From assembly GCA_965200825.1 (NCBI GenBank), contig OZ241385.1:2666001-2730000 (forward strand): DNA of 64,000 bases. The letters are read 5' to 3'. Both the position numbers and the translations under genes were made by a program. This stretch comes from Bin80 sp026709335. GTDB lineage: Bacteria; Bacteroidota; Rhodothermia; Rhodothermales; Bin80. Numbering within the stretch: position 1 is the first letter of the stretch; each line of letters starts with the position of its first letter. Below, piece after piece: positions 9,487 to 16,866 of the stretch. Under the pieces are notes generated by a model that saw only the letters and a list, made by a program, of their open reading frames with translations, was not told where the DNA came from and made no database searches.

Positions 9487-9978
9487 ATGTTGAAGGTAGA
9501 TATTACTCTGCCCTGGAGTGGCAATTTTGAGGTGTCCGCTTCGGAGTTGGATCTGGATGACGAGAAGTTTTCGGAAATTCAGGTAACTCTTTCGGTCATG
9601 CCGTCGGATGGGCCAACGCGCATGACTATTGGGGTGTGTGCGAAGGCTCTTCTCGAATGTGATCGGACGTTGTGCGAGTTTGTCGCACCCGTTTCGAACT
9701 CTCATGAGCTTTCGTTTTGGCGTCAGCATCCGTACGAGATAGAAAATGACATGGAAAATGACATGACGGAGCAGATAGAACTTGATCCTGCGCAACGGGT
9801 CTACGATTTAACCGATGTAGTTCGAGATACGCTAATGCTGGCAGTTCCTGCAAGAAATGTCGCCCCGGAAGCGGAGGAATTACAGATACAAACAGTTTTT
9901 GGCGCTCCTACTTCGGAAGCCGATCAGCGCTGGTCTCCTCTTATCGCTGTGCGTGAGGAGCTTTCCACACATAACTAA
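9487..9978 (+). CDS. DUF177 / YceD-family protein
   Basis: A 163-residue acidic protein immediately upstream of rpmF, the almost invariant position of the YceD/DUF177 family. Visible family features are the ALLECDRTLCEFVAPV element near residue 55-70, where the usual second cysteine pair surrounds the strand, an acidic middle (ENDMENDMTEQIELD) and a C-terminal RWSPLIAVREE, the equivalent of the W-x-PL-x-x-L tail. Family members are linked to 23S rRNA/ribosome biogenesis in bacteria and plants; the mechanism is not settled. It begins an apparent operon with rpmF 17 bases downstream. Confidence 0.85.
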   Translation: MLKVDITLPWSGNFEVSASELDLDDEKFSEIQVTLSVMPSDGPTRMTIGVCAKALLECDRTLCEFVAPVSNSHELSFWRQHPYEIENDMENDMTEQIELDPAQRVYDLTDVVRDTLMLAVPARNVAPEAEELQIQTVFGAPTSEADQRWSPLIAVREELSTHN

Positions 9979-9995
9979 ACAGAAGAAATGGCATA

Positions 9996-10187
9996 ATGGC
10001 CAATCCCAGAAGAAAACATTCCAAATCCCGTACACGCAAGCGCAGAAGCGTATACTACGGTAGTCTTGAAAACCCGCCACTTGCTGATTGCGAGCAGAGT
10101 GGAGATCCAAAACTGCGCCATCGAGTTTGTCCGAGTAGTGGCATCTACCGAGGGCGTCAAATCATTGAGCGTCGCACGGAAGCATAG
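9996..10187 (+). CDS. rpmF: 50S ribosomal protein L32
   Basis: A 63-residue basic protein with the L32 start MANPRRKHSKSRTRKRRS and the C-terminal KLRHRVCPSSGIYRGRQI. Canonical zinc-binding L32 carries two Cys-x2-Cys pairs. Here each pair keeps only its first cysteine (DCEQSG and VCPSSG), so the zinc ribbon is half degenerate and probably does not bind zinc as the four-cysteine form does. It lies between DUF177 and plsX, the conserved rpmF context, and is clearly the ribosomal protein by both sequence and position. Confidence 0.95.
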   Translation: MANPRRKHSKSRTRKRRSVYYGSLENPPLADCEQSGDPKLRHRVCPSSGIYRGRQIIERRTEA

Positions 10188-10221
10188 TGCCGCGGATTTG
10201 CCCAGAACTTAGCGGAGGTAC

Positions 10222-11223
10222 ATGGCAATTCGAGTGGCAGTAGATGCGATGGGCGGGGATGATGCTCCTGCCGTCATTGTTGAGGGGGCCGTGCGTGCGG
10301 TGGAATCCTCCAAGGGGAGAATTGAGGTTCAACTATGCGGACCCGAAACCGTCGTTCAAGCTGTTCTAGAAAAATTCGGTGCTCCCTCGGGGATTGAGAT
10401 CGTCCACGCTCCGCAGGTGATAGGTATGGGAGATTCTCCTGTTGCTGCGGTCCGTGCAAAAGGGAATTCATCTATTCATGTCGGACTCAGAAACCATAAG
10501 GAACGTCTTGCAGATGCGTTCTTGAGCGCCGGAAATACCGGCGCGGTTGGCGCCGCATCCCTTTTTGTCCTAGGTCGACTTCCAGGCCTTTTTCGCCCAT
10601 CCATTCCCACACTCTATCCGACCTTAAAAGGGGTTTGTACGGTTCTGGATGTGGGATCCAATATGGATAGTCGCCCAGATCATTTGTTGCAATTTGCAAA
10701 AATGGGGTCTGCGTATGCGCGGATTATCATGGATGTTGCACAACCTCGAATCGGATTGTTGAGTGTCGGCGAAGAGCCGGCTAAAGGAAATGAGCTCGTG
10801 AGAGCTGCACATGAACTGCTCGTCAATTCAATGGATTTGAATTTCATCGGCAATATTGAGGGACGTGACATTTTCTACCAAAAAGCAGATGTGATTGTAT
10901 GTGACGGTTTTGTCGGCAATGTGATCCTCAAACTGGGAGAAAGTATCAGGACCGTGGTGCCGGAAATGATTGAACAGGAGCTTGCCAAACTGCAATCAAA
11001 GCCATCCGTTGTTGATCTGCTCAAAGAAGTTCTCGCCGCTCTTTCTCGCCGATTTGATCCAGAACGTTATGGCGGAGGATGCCCCCTGCTTGGGGTAGAA
11101 GGAGAGGTATTTATTTTACATGGTTCAACGACGGCGGTAGCGGTGGAGCAATGCATCAAACAGGCGGCGCAGGCCGCAAAGTTGAATTTAACCAGTGCAA
11201 TCCAACGCGCACTGGCTCCCTGA
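10222..11223 (+). CDS. plsX: Phosphate acyltransferase PlsX
   Basis: A 333-residue protein beginning MAIRVAVDAMGGDDAP, the PlsX signature, with SAGNTGAVGAASLFVLGRL near residue 95-115 and DVGSNMDSRP near 145. PlsX converts acyl-ACP and phosphate to acyl-phosphate, the first committed donor for PlsY in membrane phospholipid synthesis, acting at the inner face of the membrane. Its length is normal. A strong GGAGGT lies only 2 bases ahead of the ATG, a short spacing. fabH follows after 16 bases, so co-transcription with fatty-acid elongation genes is likely. Confidence 0.97.
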   Translation: MAIRVAVDAMGGDDAPAVIVEGAVRAVESSKGRIEVQLCGPETVVQAVLEKFGAPSGIEIVHAPQVIGMGDSPVAAVRAKGNSSIHVGLRNHKERLADAFLSAGNTGAVGAASLFVLGRLPGLFRPSIPTLYPTLKGVCTVLDVGSNMDSRPDHLLQFAKMGSAYARIIMDVAQPRIGLLSVGEEPAKGNELVRAAHELLVNSMDLNFIGNIEGRDIFYQKADVIVCDGFVGNVILKLGESIRTVVPEMIEQELAKLQSKPSVVDLLKEVLAALSRRFDPERYGGGCPLLGVEGEVFILHGSTTAVAVEQCIKQAAQAAKLNLTSAIQRALAP

Positions 11224-11239
11224 GCAATTGTCTATAATC

Positions 11240-12253
11240 ATGGGGTGTCAAATACATGCAGCGATCACCACTGTCGGTCATTATTTACCTGAGACCCGAT
11301 TAACGAATGCGGATCTGAGCAAAATGGTTGATACCACCGATGATTGGATCCATACGAGAACCGGTATCAAGGAGCGACGGATTTTGCCTGATCAGAAGAG
11401 GGCAACTTCGTACATGGCTGCACGCGCGGGAAAGGAGATCCTAAGAAAGCGGGGAATCGAACCTGAGGAGATAGACGTCATAATTATTGCGACGGTCACA
11501 CCCGACATGTTCTTTCCTGCGACGGCCTGTCTGGTTCAGGCCGAACTTGGAGCAACCGGAGCATGGGGCTTTGATTTATCGGCAGCATGCAGCGGATTTC
11601 TTTTTGCACTGAATACTGGAGCGGGATTTATTGAAAGCGGCAGAGCAGAAAAAGTGTTGGTGATTGGAGCGGACAAGATGAGTAGCATCACAGACTATAC
11701 AGATCGGACAACCTGTGTACTCTTTGGGGATGCGGCCGCAGGCGTCTTACTTGAACCCGTTAATGATGGGTGTGGACTCATCGACTCGGTACTTCATACG
11801 GATGGTCGAGGCTGGGAGTCGCTGTGTATGTTGGGCGGGGGCAGTCTGAATCCACCGACACATGACACGGTAGATCGAAAAATGCACTATATCCATCAGG
11901 ACGGAAGGGCCGTCTTTAAGGTAGCCGTTAAGGGTATGGCAGATGTAGCAGCGGAAATCATGGAACGCAATCAATTAACAGGCGATGATATTCGCTATCT
12001 GGTTCCTCATCAGGCAAATCAGCGCATTATTGACGCCGTTGCGCGTCGGATGGACCTTGATCCCAATCGAGTGATGCTGAATATTTCCAAGTATGGCAAT
12101 ACCACAGCTGCCACAATACCGTTATGCCTGAATGATTGGGAGAATGAGCTCAAAAAAGAAGATAATATTGTCATTGCCGCATTTGGTGGCGGGTTTACCT
12201 GGGGAGCAACGTATCTCCGGTGGGCTTATGATTCTGTTACTGAAGATGTTTGA
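11240..12253 (+). CDS. fabH: 3-oxoacyl-[ACP] synthase III (KAS III)
   Basis: 337 residues from the ATG at 11240; an upstream extension into plsX is also open but MGCQIHAAITTVGHYLPE is the normal FabH beginning. The catalytic triad is visible: Cys in DLSAACSGF (about residue 112), His in YLVPHQANQR (about 255) and Asn in ISKYGNTTAATIP (about 285). FabH condenses acetyl- or branched acyl-CoA with malonyl-ACP to start fatty-acid synthesis. Its stop overlaps the beginning of the fabD open frame, consistent with translational coupling. Confidence 0.96.
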   Translation: MGCQIHAAITTVGHYLPETRLTNADLSKMVDTTDDWIHTRTGIKERRILPDQKRATSYMAARAGKEILRKRGIEPEEIDVIIIATVTPDMFFPATACLVQAELGATGAWGFDLSAACSGFLFALNTGAGFIESGRAEKVLVIGADKMSSITDYTDRTTCVLFGDAAAGVLLEPVNDGCGLIDSVLHTDGRGWESLCMLGGGSLNPPTHDTVDRKMHYIHQDGRAVFKVAVKGMADVAAEIMERNQLTGDDIRYLVPHQANQRIIDAVARRMDLDPNRVMLNISKYGNTTAATIPLCLNDWENELKKEDNIVIAAFGGGFTWGATYLRWAYDSVTEDV

Positions 12254-12273
12254 TCCTGACAAAATGCGCTTTT

Positions 12274-13215
12274 ATGCTTGATCAGTCTCTCGCGATTTTA
12301 TTTCCGGGTCAAGGATCCCAGATATCCGGGATGGGAAAGGATTTGTTTCAGAGAAATCCTACGTCACGGGCTATTTTTGAGGCAGCAGACGAGATCCTTC
12401 GCCTTCCACTCTCCGAGTATTGTTTCAAGAGCATTGAAGAGGACCCCCGGGCGCTTGAAAAGCTGACCAATACAGCAATTTGTCAGCCGGCGCTCTATAC
12501 ACATTCTATTGCTGTTTTCGCTGCACTTGATCTTGCGCCTGATCTGGTTGCAGGCCACAGTGTAGGAGAATACAGTGCACTTCATGCGTGCGGTGCGCTT
12601 TCATTTGAAGATGGATTGCGTTTGGTCCGCCGCCGGGGAGAGTTGATGGCAATGGCTGGCCAGGGGAGGTCTGCGGGAATGACTGCCGTGATAGGAGTTC
12701 CCGGAGAAGTAGTCAATGCCGCTTGCAAAGAGGTCAGTACTCCAGACAGTATTGTGGTATGCGCGAACTACAATGCCCCAGGCCAGGTGGTGATTTCCGG
12801 AGATACGGCTGCACTCCGTAGGGTAGAGAAGATGCTTGCGGAGGAAGGTGCGAGGAAATTGGTGCAATTGCCAGTAAGTGGCGCGTTCCATTCCCCACTG
12901 GTTTCCGATGCACGCGAGGCGCTGGCTCAGGAGTTGGCAACTGTAACGATTCTACCGCCGGTCTGCCCAATATATCTCAATGTGACGGCGCAGCCGGCTT
13001 TGGATCCGGAACATATTCGAGCCCGGATGCTTGAGCAACTCACTAGCCCTGTGCGATGGTCTCAATTGTTGCAGAACATGCCGGAAAACCTGAGTTTTAT
13101 AGAAGTGGGACCGGGTCGTGTTCTGAACGGCTTAGTCCGGCAGACCCTGGGGCGCAGGACAGACGTGATTTCCATTTCTACCGCAGATGCGGTTGAAGCA
13201 TTTATAGCAGAGTGA
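12274..13215 (+). CDS. fabD: Malonyl-CoA:ACP transacylase
   Basis: About 313 residues from the ATG at 12274; a TTG at 12250 overlapping the fabH stop is an alternative. Hallmarks are LFPGQGSQISGMG at the start, the active-site Ser in AGHSVGEYSAL near residue 93, the Arg of the LVRRRGELM segment and the catalytic His in VSGAFHSPLV near 200. FabD loads malonate onto ACP. It is the third of four consecutive fatty-acid genes and its stop overlaps the GTG that opens the fabG frame. Confidence 0.96.
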   Translation: MLDQSLAILFPGQGSQISGMGKDLFQRNPTSRAIFEAADEILRLPLSEYCFKSIEEDPRALEKLTNTAICQPALYTHSIAVFAALDLAPDLVAGHSVGEYSALHACGALSFEDGLRLVRRRGELMAMAGQGRSAGMTAVIGVPGEVVNAACKEVSTPDSIVVCANYNAPGQVVISGDTAALRRVEKMLAEEGARKLVQLPVSGAFHSPLVSDAREALAQELATVTILPPVCPIYLNVTAQPALDPEHIRARMLEQLTSPVRWSQLLQNMPENLSFIEVGPGRVLNGLVRQTLGRRTDVISISTADAVEAFIAE

Positions 13216-13223
13216 TTAAGCAC

Positions 13224-13952
13224 ATGAATTTTAGCGAATCTCGCATTTTGGTCACCGGAGGCACTCGCGGTATAGGCAGAGCCATTGTTGAAGCATTTGC
13301 GCAGCACGGAGCTCGGGCGGCCTTTACCTACAGGAGTAGCAAGGCTGTAGCTGAAGAGTTGAAGAAAAAGATTAACGGACTTGCATTTCAGTGTGATGCA
13401 GCAGATTTTGAGGCTGCCCAGCAGACGGTAAACAAGATCGTTGAGGTATGGGGGGGGGTTGATATTTTGGTGAATAATGCAGGAATTACGCGTGACGGGT
13501 TAATCATGCGTATGGGTGAATCTGACTGGGATCAGGTTTTGAATGCCAACTTAAAGAGTGCTTTCAATTACAGCAAAGCGGTTTGTCAGATTATGATGCG
13601 TCAGCGACATGGGCGCATTATCAATATCTCTTCGATAATTGGGACTATTGGAAATGCGGGCCAGGCAAATTATGCTGCTTCTAAGGCGGGCATGGTCGGA
13701 TTTTCCAAGAGTTTAGCCAAAGAGCTTGCCGCCCGTGGAGTGACCGTGAATGTAGTTGCTCCGGGCTACGTGGAGACGGACATGACAGGTGCGATTAGCG
13801 AGAAGGCTAAGCAACAACTGTTGAGCGCGATACCTGTCAATCGAGCGGCAACGCCTGAAGAAATCGCTACTCCCGTATTGTTTTTGGCATCCGAAGAAGC
13901 ATCCTATATTACAGGGCAGGTTCTGGGTGTGAACGGTGGTTTATACATGTAG
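13224..13952 (+). CDS. fabG: 3-oxoacyl-[ACP] reductase
   Basis: A short-chain dehydrogenase of about 242 residues. The Rossmann motif is VTGGTRGIGRAI (residues 8-19), followed by NNAGITRDGL, the catalytic Ser in INISSIIG, and YAASKAG with the Tyr-x3-Lys pair; the C-terminal ITGQVLGVNGGLYM is typical of FabG. It reduces 3-oxoacyl-ACP with NADPH. The start is either GTG 13212 (overlapping the fabD stop as GTGA) or ATG 13224; I prefer the latter on length. In many bacteria acpP and fabF follow next, but here a helicase gene begins only 3 bases after the stop. Confidence 0.95.
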   Translation: MNFSESRILVTGGTRGIGRAIVEAFAQHGARAAFTYRSSKAVAEELKKKINGLAFQCDAADFEAAQQTVNKIVEVWGGVDILVNNAGITRDGLIMRMGESDWDQVLNANLKSAFNYSKAVCQIMMRQRHGRIINISSIIGTIGNAGQANYAASKAGMVGFSKSLAKELAARGVTVNVVAPGYVETDMTGAISEKAKQQLLSAIPVNRAATPEEIATPVLFLASEEASYITGQVLGVNGGLYM

Positions 13953-13955
13953 CCT

Positions 13956-15425
13956 GTGAGTAAATCTTTCAAGACACAGCTGGATTTTTCATCGCGGGCT
14001 CAGCAGGTCAGCAGAGAATCTGCCGCGGAGCGCAGCTTTACGGCATTGGATCCAAATTTCAAACAGGCAACCCCTGAGTCACTTGGCTTGGGCGCGCGTG
14101 CTGCATTTGAGAAGAGTGGATGGCCTGGCTTAATGCCCGTGCAGGCGCACTCAATTCCCTGCATGGAATCCGGTCAGGATTTGATTGTCCAATCCCGTAC
14201 GGGATCGGGTAAGACGGGAGCGTTTCTTTTGCCTCTTTTTGACAGATTGGACTCATCCATTCGTGCCGTCCAGGCGTTGATTTTGACCCCAACCAGAGAA
14301 TTAGCAGGTCAGATTCATGATGAGTTCAAGCGCATCAATCCAATGCCTGATGAGCTCAGGTGTGTTTTGGTTTATGGTGGAGTTGGGTATAAGCGGCAGT
14401 CGGTGGGGCTGTCAAAGGGCGCGCAGGTTGTCATTGGTACCCCGGGGAGAATTCTGGATCATCTGGAACGACGCACATTCACACTTGCAAAGCTGCGCTC
14501 GTTTATTCTTGATGAAGCAGATGAAATGCTTTCCATGGGATTTTATCCGGCGATGGTGGATCTTAAATCCTATCTCCCTGAGGTGCGCCAGTCCTGTATG
14601 TTTAGTGCAACCATGCCGCCCAAGGTAAGATTGTTGGGGAGAGAATTTTTGAAGGATGCTCAATTTCTTGGCCTAAGCGCTGATGGGGTAGGTGTCGCGA
14701 CGATAGATCATCGCTATTATTCAGTGCTGGACCCTATGGAGCGAGCTCGCGCGTTATCCAGTCTGATAGAATTTGAGAACCCCGAATCAGCCATCATATT
14801 TACAAATACCCGCCGTGAGGTTTCCTTTCTGAAGGATTTTTTAAGCAATTATGGGTTCAATATTGGCGCAATCAGTGGGGATTTTCCTCAACGAGTACGC
14901 GAGAAAGTTATACAGCGGCTCCGAGAGGGGCACATCCGGCTTCTTGTGGCTACGGATGTAGCGGCTCGCGGGATTGACATTTCTGAGTTGAGTCATGTCT
15001 TCCAGTATGAGGTGCCATTGGAAGCACAGCTTTACATTCATAGGACGGGTAGAACTGCCCGTGCAGGCAAGGCAGGTGTAGCGATCACGCTTGCTAGTTG
15101 GGAAGAGGAATCACAATTAAAAGCAATCGCACGTCAATTTGATATTCACATGGAAAAACGATCATTGCCGGATCCGGAAGATGTTGCTGCGCGTACGGCG
15201 CAGCGAGTCACCGTTGCTCTTGAAGAGCAGTTACGGGCGAAAACCAAAATGGAGCGTGAGCGCTTGGCTCAGTTTGTGCCAATGGTGAAATCTCTTGCGG
15301 AAGAGGAACCAGAATTAATAGCAATGCTTGTTGATGAGCTGAATCAAAAAAGGATGAATCCTAACAAGCCGCAACAGCATAGGCAGAGACCCAAAAACAG
15401 ACAGCAGAGAAGCCGGCGAAAATAG
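13956..15425 (+). CDS. DEAD-box ATP-dependent RNA helicase
   Basis: A 489-residue helicase starting with GTG 3 bases after fabG. Ordered motifs: Q-region GWPGLMPVQAHSIP, motif I SRTGSGKTGAF (about residues 81-91), Ia PTRELAGQ, II DEADEML, III SATMP, IV FTNTRREV, V ATDVAARGIDI, VI HRTGRTARAG. The C-terminus is a basic Gln/Arg/Lys-rich tail (QHRQRPKNRQQRSRRK), usual for RNA binding in this family. It probably remodels structured RNA in ribosome assembly or mRNA decay. Co-transcription with fatty-acid genes is unusual; nothing in the sequence suggests a role in lipid synthesis. Confidence 0.93.
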   Translation: MSKSFKTQLDFSSRAQQVSRESAAERSFTALDPNFKQATPESLGLGARAAFEKSGWPGLMPVQAHSIPCMESGQDLIVQSRTGSGKTGAFLLPLFDRLDSSIRAVQALILTPTRELAGQIHDEFKRINPMPDELRCVLVYGGVGYKRQSVGLSKGAQVVIGTPGRILDHLERRTFTLAKLRSFILDEADEMLSMGFYPAMVDLKSYLPEVRQSCMFSATMPPKVRLLGREFLKDAQFLGLSADGVGVATIDHRYYSVLDPMERARALSSLIEFENPESAIIFTNTRREVSFLKDFLSNYGFNIGAISGDFPQRVREKVIQRLREGHIRLLVATDVAARGIDISELSHVFQYEVPLEAQLYIHRTGRTARAGKAGVAITLASWEEESQLKAIARQFDIHMEKRSLPDPEDVAARTAQRVTVALEEQLRAKTKMERERLAQFVPMVKSLAEEEPELIAMLVDELNQKRMNPNKPQQHRQRPKNRQQRSRRK

Positions 15426-15520
15426 AAAGCGGTAGGCTCATCTAACAGAATCAATCTGGTATATTACGTGAAGAGGCTCAGTTGATGCCCGCGAGAGTTG
15501 TGAATGACTATCCCGGAAGG

Positions 15521-15775
15521 CTAGCCAATGCACACGTAACCAGGCAGCGAACACCATTCTTCAAAGTGAGTGATGGTTTTCCATTGCTCGGGGATTGGAT
15601 TCAATGGTGGCAGCCATTCAGTGCAAGTATCCATGCACCTGATGTACGAACATCCGCAATCTCGACAGTTTGGCATGGCTTCCTGAAGCATGTATCCGTG
15701 ATGACAAAAACAGTCCGGGTGGCATGACGGTTTTGACACGGCAGGAGAATCAATCATAAATACTCTATTATTCAA
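15521..15775 (-). CDS. Small cysteine-rich protein, possible third gene of the mcrBC operon
   Basis: An 84-codon frame that begins with TTG overlapping the mcrC stop (TTGA), or with ATG at 15757 giving 78 residues. It holds ten cysteines: C18, C22, C24, C37, C40, C42, C47, C51, C75 and C82, with a CHPDCFCHH cluster and a CRDCGCSYIRC cluster, a possible two-site zinc module. The middle reads DTCTEWLPPLNPIPEQW. Its start spacing mirrors the 4-base overlap between mcrB and mcrC, so it looks like a co-translated accessory subunit. I recognise no family. A plus-strand frame (15482-15727) overlaps it but has no motif and no operon context. Confidence 0.5.
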   Translation of the reverse strand: MNNRVFMIDSPAVSKPSCHPDCFCHHGYMLQEAMPNCRDCGCSYIRCMDTCTEWLPPLNPIPEQWKTITHFEEWCSLPGYVCIG

Positions 15776-16866
15776 GAGACAATTAATTCAGGAGAATTAG
15801 CATTGAGATTGTTTGGAACGGTGTCGTTTCGGAGTTTGTGATCGACTATCGATAATAGGTCTTCTTCTATTTTTCTCCAATTCTGGGACAAGTCAATAGA
15901 ACAAACCCGGATCGTCTGCCCTCCAATTTTATAGTGATAGTCAAACGTATCGTCGACTGCTGCATACAGGAGCCACCCCTCCAAGTCCTCTTTGCCGTGC
16001 TCCAGGGACCAGTTCGTCACATAGGAAAAAATTTGGTAAAGATTGTCTGATTTAATCCGTTTTTTGCCGTACTGGTTGGTAGTTATGGGGGAGCTATAAA
16101 ACTTGGTGTCAAGGATAATTGTACGTTTTGCTAATTCCAAAACAATATCTGTCTCCATGTTTGGTAGATACCGAAGATCTGATTCGCTTCCGCTTGTTTC
16201 AAACCAATCAATTCGGGGGGAAGTTACCTTATATTGTGTATGTCGTTCACAGAATGTTTTCACAAATTTCTCAAACAACGCTCCCATTCTTGCCTCATCT
16301 TTTCGGAAGTCACGAAACTGAACGGTCCCATCTATTTCGTTTACCAAAAGGTTTTCGTGGATGATGCGGCAGATCTGCATGAGAAACAGGTAGAACCGAT
16401 TGTTTCGGTGGATTCGGACAGTGCGAAAGAGTTTCGTGGTCAAACGGACATTGGAAACCCCTGTAAATCTCCAGTAAAGATTACGGCTTCGTTCTTTTTG
16501 ATCATGGTTCAAAGAGTCAACCAAGGTCAAATTGCGGAGTGTCGCCTTGAGAATCTGATTTTGAGGTATGTCATAGCTAAATTCATCAAAGGAGCAGTTG
16601 GTTTTAGCGTTGAGGAGCAGATTGCGCTTTATGGTGGTTGCGAGATTGAGTTTTCCCCTGATCCCCCGAAGATCCTCCTGAATCACGAGGTAGTCTCGGT
16701 CCAGTCCCCGTGAGATGAGCCGTGCAACTCCATCGTTGAGTACCTTGGCAAACAGATCAACCGGTCCGTCAAAGGTTTCGGGTTTCAATACGACTGTTTC
16801 TGCCTCATCAATAAAATTCCAAGCGTAGCAGAGGAGGTAGTAGATGTTGAGAATAGGAATCTTCAT
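15772..16866 (-). CDS. mcrC: McrC-like 5-methylcytosine restriction nuclease subunit
   Basis: A 364-residue protein that starts MKIPILNIYYLLCYAWNFI, the McrC N-terminus, and carries the PD-(D/E)xK core near residues 236-256: Asp in NMETDIVLEL and the D-T-K of IILDTKFYSS. McrC is the endonuclease subunit that joins the McrB GTPase motor and cuts modified DNA. It overlaps mcrB by 4 bases (ATGA), typical of translational coupling and fixed stoichiometry. The local context (large STAND-type NTPase and other ATPases) makes a defence role very likely; the modification recognised cannot be read from McrC. Confidence 0.9.
   Translation of the reverse strand: MKIPILNIYYLLCYAWNFIDEAETVVLKPETFDGPVDLFAKVLNDGVARLISRGLDRDYLVIQEDLRGIRGKLNLATTIKRNLLLNAKTNCSFDEFSYDIPQNQILKATLRNLTLVDSLNHDQKERSRNLYWRFTGVSNVRLTTKLFRTVRIHRNNRFYLFLMQICRIIHENLLVNEIDGTVQFRDFRKDEARMGALFEKFVKTFCERHTQYKVTSPRIDWFETSGSESDLRYLPNMETDIVLELAKRTIILDTKFYSSPITTNQYGKKRIKSDNLYQIFSYVTNWSLEHGKEDLEGWLLYAAVDDTFDYHYKIGGQTIRVCSIDLSQNWRKIEEDLLSIVDHKLRNDTVPNNLNANSPELIVS

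Noticed and set aside
11192..11215. CCAGTGC/GCACTGG hairpin near the plsX end
   Set aside because: Entirely inside coding sequence and only 16 bases from fabH; no T run.
15482..15727. Plus-strand 81-codon frame after the helicase
   Set aside because: No motif; the opposite-strand cysteine-rich frame has better operon placement.
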